This document shows, in pieces, positions 5,740 through 9,373 of a DNA stretch of 9,373 bases. Numbering within the stretch: position 1 is the stretch's first letter; each line of letters starts with the position of its first letter. The stretch covers positions 1-9,373 of the forward strand of contig JAHIQV010000419.1 of NCBI GenBank assembly GCA_018903185.1, in the 5' to 3' direction. Under the pieces are notes generated by a model. The model was given only the letters and a program-made list of their open reading frames with translations. It was not told the origin of the DNA and did not search any database. The position numbers and the translations under genes are program-made. The stretch comes from Gammaproteobacteria bacterium (GTDB taxonomy: Bacteria > Pseudomonadota > Gammaproteobacteria > Burkholderiales > Burkholderiaceae_C).

Positions 5740-7770
5740 TCAGAGGTGGGAAGACGCAGCGCGGTTGTGGCGGGCGACCGGTGTTTCTGAATAGCTGGTG
5801 GTCAGTAGCTTCCAGTTGTTTTCCTCCCAACAGAAGATCTCACGTTGGGTGTGTTCCTTGCGCAATGAACGCAGCAGTCGAGCGAGGTTTTGCTCTTTCC
5901 ACGTTTCACCCGTACGGACCTCGCATTTGTCGAAATCCACGATCCAGGCCTGCCGGCTTTCGTCGAGCAACAGGTTGTGGCAGTTCAGATCGGAGTGGAA
6001 CACCTGGCGGTCGTGCAACTGACGGATCGCGCGGCCCAGTGCACGCCACTCGTCGTCGCCCAGCGGCGCCTGTGAAAGGCGTTGCGCGACGTTCTGCGTG
6101 CCCGGAATCATGGCCACCAGGATGTCGGCGGTGTACCACCAGCCGCTGAGCAGCTGTCTGGCTGCCACCGGCGCTGGTACGGGCAGCCCCCAGGCGCGCA
6201 TCCGGCGCAGCAGGGCGTATTCACCCATGGCCCGGCTGTCTGGTGCCCGACTGCGCCAGTAGCGATCGGGGCTGAACCGCGCCATCATTCCGCCACGCCG
6301 GTAGTGGCGCAACACCACCTCTTGGCCCTCAAGCTGCAGCCTGTGGGCTTGACCGCGACCACTGCCGGTGGCCAATGCGGTGGCGTCTTTCTCGGGTTCA
6401 AACAGACTGGGGCTGCATTGCGTGAGCATGGCCGGGTCGTGCCAGAGTGTCTGGTTCGTCAGCGACTGCTGCAACACCTGAGTCAACAAGCCGGGCTGCG
6501 TGGGTTGCCACAAGGGTTTGAGCGCCTGCAGGCTGCGCTGGCTGCTGCCCTGCTGCCGCTCGACGAAGTGGCGCGCCTGTTCACCTTTGTCGGCCAGCCG
6601 GGCCGGTTCGTCCAGCCAGCGCCCGGCGGTTTCCAGCAGTTCCAGGGCCGACGCGACGCGTTCGCCGATGCCGTGGGCTTCGATCTCCTGATAAAGGCTC
6701 TGGAAATGCTGCGTGCGAGGACCGAACAGCACAGGTTTGCCGCAGGCCAGCGCTTCGAGCGCGTTGTGGCCACCGATGGCTGCCAGGCTGCCACCGATGA
6801 AGCACACGTTGGCGTGGGCGTACCAGAGGCCGAGTTCGCCCATGGTGTCGGCCAGGTACACGCCTGTTTCCGGCGCCAGCGTTTCCTGCCGGCTGCGCCG
6901 GGCATAGGGCAGTCCTGTCTGATCGATCAACCGGGCGACGGCATCGAAGCGTTCAGGGTGCCTGGGCACCAGGATCAGGACGCAGCCAGGATGGCGCGCA
7001 GCAAAGGCCGGCCAGGCTGCCAGCAGGGCGTCTTCTTCGCCTTCGTGGGTGCTGCCGGCCACGACCACCGGGCGCCCGTCCAGCCAGGGCAGTGCCTGTG
7101 AACCGGCTTGCGCCAGCGGCTGGTCGAACTTGAGGTTGCCGGTTTCCAGCAGGCGGTCAGCCGGTACGCCCAGCGCCCGCAGGCGCTCGGTGGTCGGCGC
7201 ATCGGCGGTCACCACCAGGGCGAGTTGTGCCCACACCGGGCGCATCAGGGCCTGCCAGCGCTGGTAAGACCGGGCGGAAGCCTGCGACAGGCGGGCATTG
7301 ACCAGCGCCACCGGAATCGCGCGCTGGCGGCATTGCAGCAGCAGTTCCGGCCACAGCTCGCGCTCGATCAGCACCACCAGCTGGGGTTGCAGGCGGTCCA
7401 GAAAACGGGCCGTTGCACCCGGCGTGTCGATGGGAAAAAAGACGTGCTGGACGGCCCCTCCCCAATGGCTGCGCAACTGACGCGCGCCGGTGGGCGACTG
7501 GGTGCTGACGGTGATCGTGTGGTCGGGCCATTCCTGGCGAAGCGCCTCGATCAGGGGGCGCGCGGCCTGCACCTCGCCGACCGATGCCGCATGGATCAGC
7601 AGACCGCCCAAAGAGGCGGGCGCGGGTTCGATGAAGCCGAGGCGTTGCGCCAAGCCCAGCCGGTAGCCGGGATCCTTGCGGCCCCGCCACCAGAGCCAGG
7701 CCAGCATCGGCAGCGTCAGCCCCCTCAGCAGCAAGCGGTAGCCGCGCTGCGCCAGCGGGATGGATGTCAC
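5740..7770 (-). CDS. waaA: Fused Kdo transferase (WaaA/KdtA) and Kdo kinase (KdkA)
   Basis: This single 676-residue reading frame carries two complete enzymes. Residues 1-422 are the lipid IVA Kdo transferase: an N-terminal hydrophobic anchor (about 10-29), HAASVGE at 60-66 with the probable catalytic base Glu66, TELW-like RELWPE at 137-142, STHEGEE at 240-246, PRHPERF at 269-275 and GGHNALEA at 333-340. This matches E. coli KdtA (about 425 residues) along its length. After a short linker, residues about 440-660 match Haemophilus-type KdkA: GRGQAHRLQ, RHYRRGG at 488-494, the kinase catalytic loop FHSDLNCHN at 591-599 (Asp594) and the metal-binding VDFDKC at 611-616. Activity: add Kdo to lipid A precursor on the cytosolic face of the inner membrane, then phosphorylate it. 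A family parallel suggests a mono-Kdo, phosphorylated inner core, but this is inference. The GTG at 7770 is chosen because it overlaps the upstream stop as GTGA (7767-7770) and begins just before the conserved anchor; the frame is open to 7818. No separate kinase start is needed. Confidence 0.93.
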   Translation of the reverse strand: MTSIPLAQRGYRLLLRGLTLPMLAWLWWRGRKDPGYRLGLAQRLGFIEPAPASLGGLLIHAASVGEVQAARPLIEALRQEWPDHTITVSTQSPTGARQLRSHWGGAVQHVFFPIDTPGATARFLDRLQPQLVVLIERELWPELLLQCRQRAIPVALVNARLSQASARSYQRWQALMRPVWAQLALVVTADAPTTERLRALGVPADRLLETGNLKFDQPLAQAGSQALPWLDGRPVVVAGSTHEGEEDALLAAWPAFAARHPGCVLILVPRHPERFDAVARLIDQTGLPYARRSRQETLAPETGVYLADTMGELGLWYAHANVCFIGGSLAAIGGHNALEALACGKPVLFGPRTQHFQSLYQEIEAHGIGERVASALELLETAGRWLDEPARLADKGEQARHFVERQQGSSQRSLQALKPLWQPTQPGLLTQVLQQSLTNQTLWHDPAMLTQCSPSLFEPEKDATALATGSGRGQAHRLQLEGQEVVLRHYRRGGMMARFSPDRYWRSRAPDSRAMGEYALLRRMRAWGLPVPAPVAARQLLSGWWYTADILVAMIPGTQNVAQRLSQAPLGDDEWRALGRAIRQLHDRQVFHSDLNCHNLLLDESRQAWIVDFDKCEVRTGETWKEQNLARLLRSLRKEHTQREIFCWEENNWKLLTTSYSETPVARHNRAASSHL

Positions 7771-8507
7771 CGCCAATGGTCGGCGACCCACTGGGTCGGC
7801 ATCACGCGCCGGTACCACTTGCCGCTGACGCCGGCGATCGCGTCGGGCGGGTTGGGTTTGCCGTGGAAGGCGATGATGCGTGCGCCTTCAGGGATGGTGG
7901 GTGGCAGGAACCAGCCCATGATGCCGCCGCGCAGGCAGTGGCGCTTGAAACTGCGGCACCAGGTGTCGGGCCAGTAGCTGAGCTTGCCCTGGCGCGCGAG
8001 GTAGAGCGTGATGAACTCCTGCTCGTTGCGCACGGTGCTGATCGAGGCCGGGTAGTCATTCTTCAGGTGCTCCAGCGCGTCGGCGTGGGCGCCGATGGTA
8101 TAGACGTAGCAGGAGGTGTTGCCCGTGCCGTCGCTCTTGTCCCACTCCTTGATCACGATGAACTCGCCCTCGCGCTCGAAGAACGGGTCGAGGCTGTCGA
8201 GGATGACGATGTCGAGATCGAGGAACAGGGTGCGACCCTGCAGGTCGTAGAGCGGGCTGGCGAAGCTGGTGAGCTTGAGCCAGCCGTGGCCAAAGGTCCA
8301 GGGTTTGCGCTGGTCGAACTCGTCGAAGCCGACCATGGGAATGGGCTTGACTTCGATCGCCGGGTCGATGCCGGCGCCGTCATCGGTCAGGCAGACGAAG
8401 CGGAACGGCCGGTGCAGGTGGCGGCTGACCATGCTGTGCAGTTTGTTGACGTACTCGGGGCCGTACTTCTTGCCCCATTTGATGCACAGCACATTGACCG
8501 CTTGCAT
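7767..8507 (-). CDS. DXD-type glycosyltransferase (GT8-like fold), specificity unknown
   Basis: This is a 246-residue soluble protein with a nucleotide-sugar transferase layout. The N-terminal strand VNVLCIKWGKKYGPEYVNKL is followed by FRFVCLTDD. The metal-binding DLD at 97-99 lies in TLFLDLDIVIL. A late FHGKPNP at 214-220 resembles the His/Gly/Lys-Pro motif that closes the active site in GT8 enzymes. No signal peptide or membrane segment is visible. The ATG at 8507 has a good Shine-Dalgarno sequence (AAGGGTG, 8512-8518). Its stop overlaps the GTG of waaA-kdkA by four bases, so the two are very likely translated together and the enzyme probably acts on inner-core LPS or a related glycan. I recognise the fold but not a characterised orthologue; donor and acceptor are unknown. 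Confidence 0.8.
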   Translation of the reverse strand: MQAVNVLCIKWGKKYGPEYVNKLHSMVSRHLHRPFRFVCLTDDGAGIDPAIEVKPIPMVGFDEFDQRKPWTFGHGWLKLTSFASPLYDLQGRTLFLDLDIVILDSLDPFFEREGEFIVIKEWDKSDGTGNTSCYVYTIGAHADALEHLKNDYPASISTVRNEQEFITLYLARQGKLSYWPDTWCRSFKRHCLRGGIMGWFLPPTIPEGARIIAFHGKPNPPDAIAGVSGKWYRRVMPTQWVADHWR

Positions 8508-8570
8508 GAATCACCCTTCACTGGATCGCGCAGCCCTGGGCAACATGCCCGGCCGGCGAGGTGCCGCAGT
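8508..8570 (-). other. Spacer between the tolC-like gene and the glycosyltransferase gene
   Basis: These 63 bases hold the ribosome-binding site of the glycosyltransferase gene. They also hold a small GC-rich hairpin at 8536-8552 (stem GGGCA/TGCCC, three-base loop, extendable by a wobble pair and one more pair). No T run follows on the minus strand, so it is not a standard intrinsic terminator. The hairpin could at most attenuate transcription or protect the tolC mRNA end. The genes may share one transcript. Confidence 0.3.
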
Positions 8571-9373
8571 TTACCGCGCGAGGAGGGAATTGATTGGCTG
8601 CAGGTCTTCGGCCTTGAGCACGCCGCTGGCCTGCTTCAGGCGCAGCTGGCCCACCAGCACGTTGTAGCGCGCCACCGCCAGATCGCGCTTGGTCTGGAAC
8701 AGCTGGCTCTGGGCGTTGAGCACGTCGATGTTGATGCGCACGCCGACCTGGTAGCCCAGCTGGTTGGCATCGAGCGCGCTCTGGCTGGAAGCCTCGGCCG
8801 CTTCCAGTGCCTTGACCTGGCTGAGACCCGAGAGCACGCCGAAGTAGGCGCTGCGCGTGGCCTGGCCGATGCTGCGCAGGGCAGTCTCGCGGTCGGCGCG
8901 GGCTTTGTCCACCAGGGCCAGGGTTTCCTTGACGCGGTTCTCGATGGCGTAGCCGGCGAACAGCGGCAGGTTGAACTGCAGGCCGACGCTGGCTGTGTTG
9001 GTGCGCACGTTGCCGGCCGTGGGCATGGTGGTGCTGGGGCCGCGGGCCACCTGGTACTGGCCCACCAGATCCAGCGTGGGCTTGTGACCGGCCTGGGCTT
9101 TCTTGACTTCCAGCTCGGCGATGTCGAAGCCGGTATCGGCCTGGCGCACCAGGGGATGCTCGCGCTGCGCCTGCAGCACCCAGGCTTCGGGATCGGCCGG
9201 CTGTACCGGCTCCAGGGTGACAGCGCTCGCCAGGGGCCTGGGGCTGGTGTCGTTCTTGCCCACGAGCTGGTCCAGCGCCAGCTTCTTGACCCGCAGGTCG
9301 TTGCTGGCGGCGATCTCCTGCGCCAGCACGAGGTCGTAGCGGGCCTGGGCTTCGCGCGAATCGGTGACGGTGG
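8571..9373 (-). CDS. tolC: TolC-family outer-membrane efflux/secretion channel, N-terminal part outside the window
   Basis: About 266 C-terminal residues are visible, ending in SLLAR and a TAA stop at 8571-8573. The frame runs off the window edge at 9373 without a start. The first visible residues TVTDSREAQARYDL, followed by EIAASNDLRVKKLALDQLVG, are the end of the first structural repeat of TolC-type proteins. The second repeat contains LNLPLFAGY-like FNLPLFAGYAIENRV, and the tail has GYQVGVRINIDVLNAQSQL and LARYNVL-like segments of the long periplasmic helices. Such proteins form trimeric outer-membrane channels for type I secretion and multidrug efflux. The C-terminus is intact, with no frameshift seen. 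The signal peptide and first half lie beyond the window. The gene runs in the same direction as the glycosyltransferase and waaA-kdkA genes, probably in the same operon. The symbol is family-level; a drug-pump OprM/NodT-type channel is less likely because the repeat motifs are TolC-like. Confidence 0.9.
   Translation of the reverse strand, partial: TVTDSREAQARYDLVLAQEIAASNDLRVKKLALDQLVGKNDTSPRPLASAVTLEPVQPADPEAWVLQAQREHPLVRQADTGFDIAELEVKKAQAGHKPTLDLVGQYQVARGPSTTMPTAGNVRTNTASVGLQFNLPLFAGYAIENRVKETLALVDKARADRETALRSIGQATRSAYFGVLSGLSQVKALEAAEASSQSALDANQLGYQVGVRINIDVLNAQSQLFQTKRDLAVARYNVLVGQLRLKQASGVLKAEDLQPINSLLAR

Noticed and set aside
7108..7977. Plus-strand open frame opposite waaA-kdkA and the GT8-like gene
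   Set aside because: It crosses the junction of two real minus-strand genes and shows no domain or ribosome-binding site.
8536..8552. Hairpin GGGCA/TGCCC as a terminator of the tolC-like gene
   Set aside because: The stem is short and no T run follows in the direction of transcription, so it is not called as an intrinsic terminator.

Overview
The window is high-GC DNA with the gene content and sequence style of a betaproteobacterium, most likely a Burkholderiales/Comamonadaceae member. This placement is inferred from protein similarity as I recall it, not from a search. It holds seven protein-coding genes. Two of them are cut by the window edges (the 3' part of ogt and the 5' part of a tolC-like gene). 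I see no RNA genes, insertion sequences, CRISPR arrays or attachment sites.

Region 1 (about 1-1900, minus strand) is an alkylation-damage repair operon. A 511-residue protein combines an Ada-type phosphotriester-accepting zinc domain, an AraC-type DNA-binding domain and an AlkA-type DNA glycosylase. It overlaps by four bases (GTGA) with a downstream ogt-type O6-alkylguanine-DNA methyltransferase, of which only the N-terminal 122 residues are in the window. Together they would sense alkylated DNA, activate transcription, excise N-alkylated bases and reverse O-alkylation.

Region 2 (about 2015-5712, plus strand) starts from a short divergent intergenic region. It carries a phosphomannomutase/phosphoglucomutase (AlgC/ManB type), then an O-antigen ligase/polymerase-like membrane protein and a family 2 glycosyltransferase. 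The last two genes are clearly poorer in G+C than everything around them, which suggests an exchangeable surface-polysaccharide segment.

Region 3 (5740-9373, minus strand, converging on region 2) reads in transcription order: a TolC-family outer-membrane channel (partial), a DXD-type glycosyltransferase, and a single long ORF that fuses the Kdo transferase WaaA/KdtA to a Kdo kinase KdkA. The glycosyltransferase and the fusion gene overlap by GTGA.

From about 2000 to 8500 the theme is lipopolysaccharide. The mutase supplies hexose-1-phosphate for nucleotide sugars, WaaA-KdkA attaches and phosphorylates Kdo on lipid A, the two glycosyltransferases probably extend core or O-chain, and the WaaL/Wzy-like protein ligates or polymerises O-antigen. 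The most interesting points are the WaaA-KdkA fusion, the low-GC insert, and the Ada-AlkA fusion coupled to ogt. I do not see a convincing, wholly undescribed system here.
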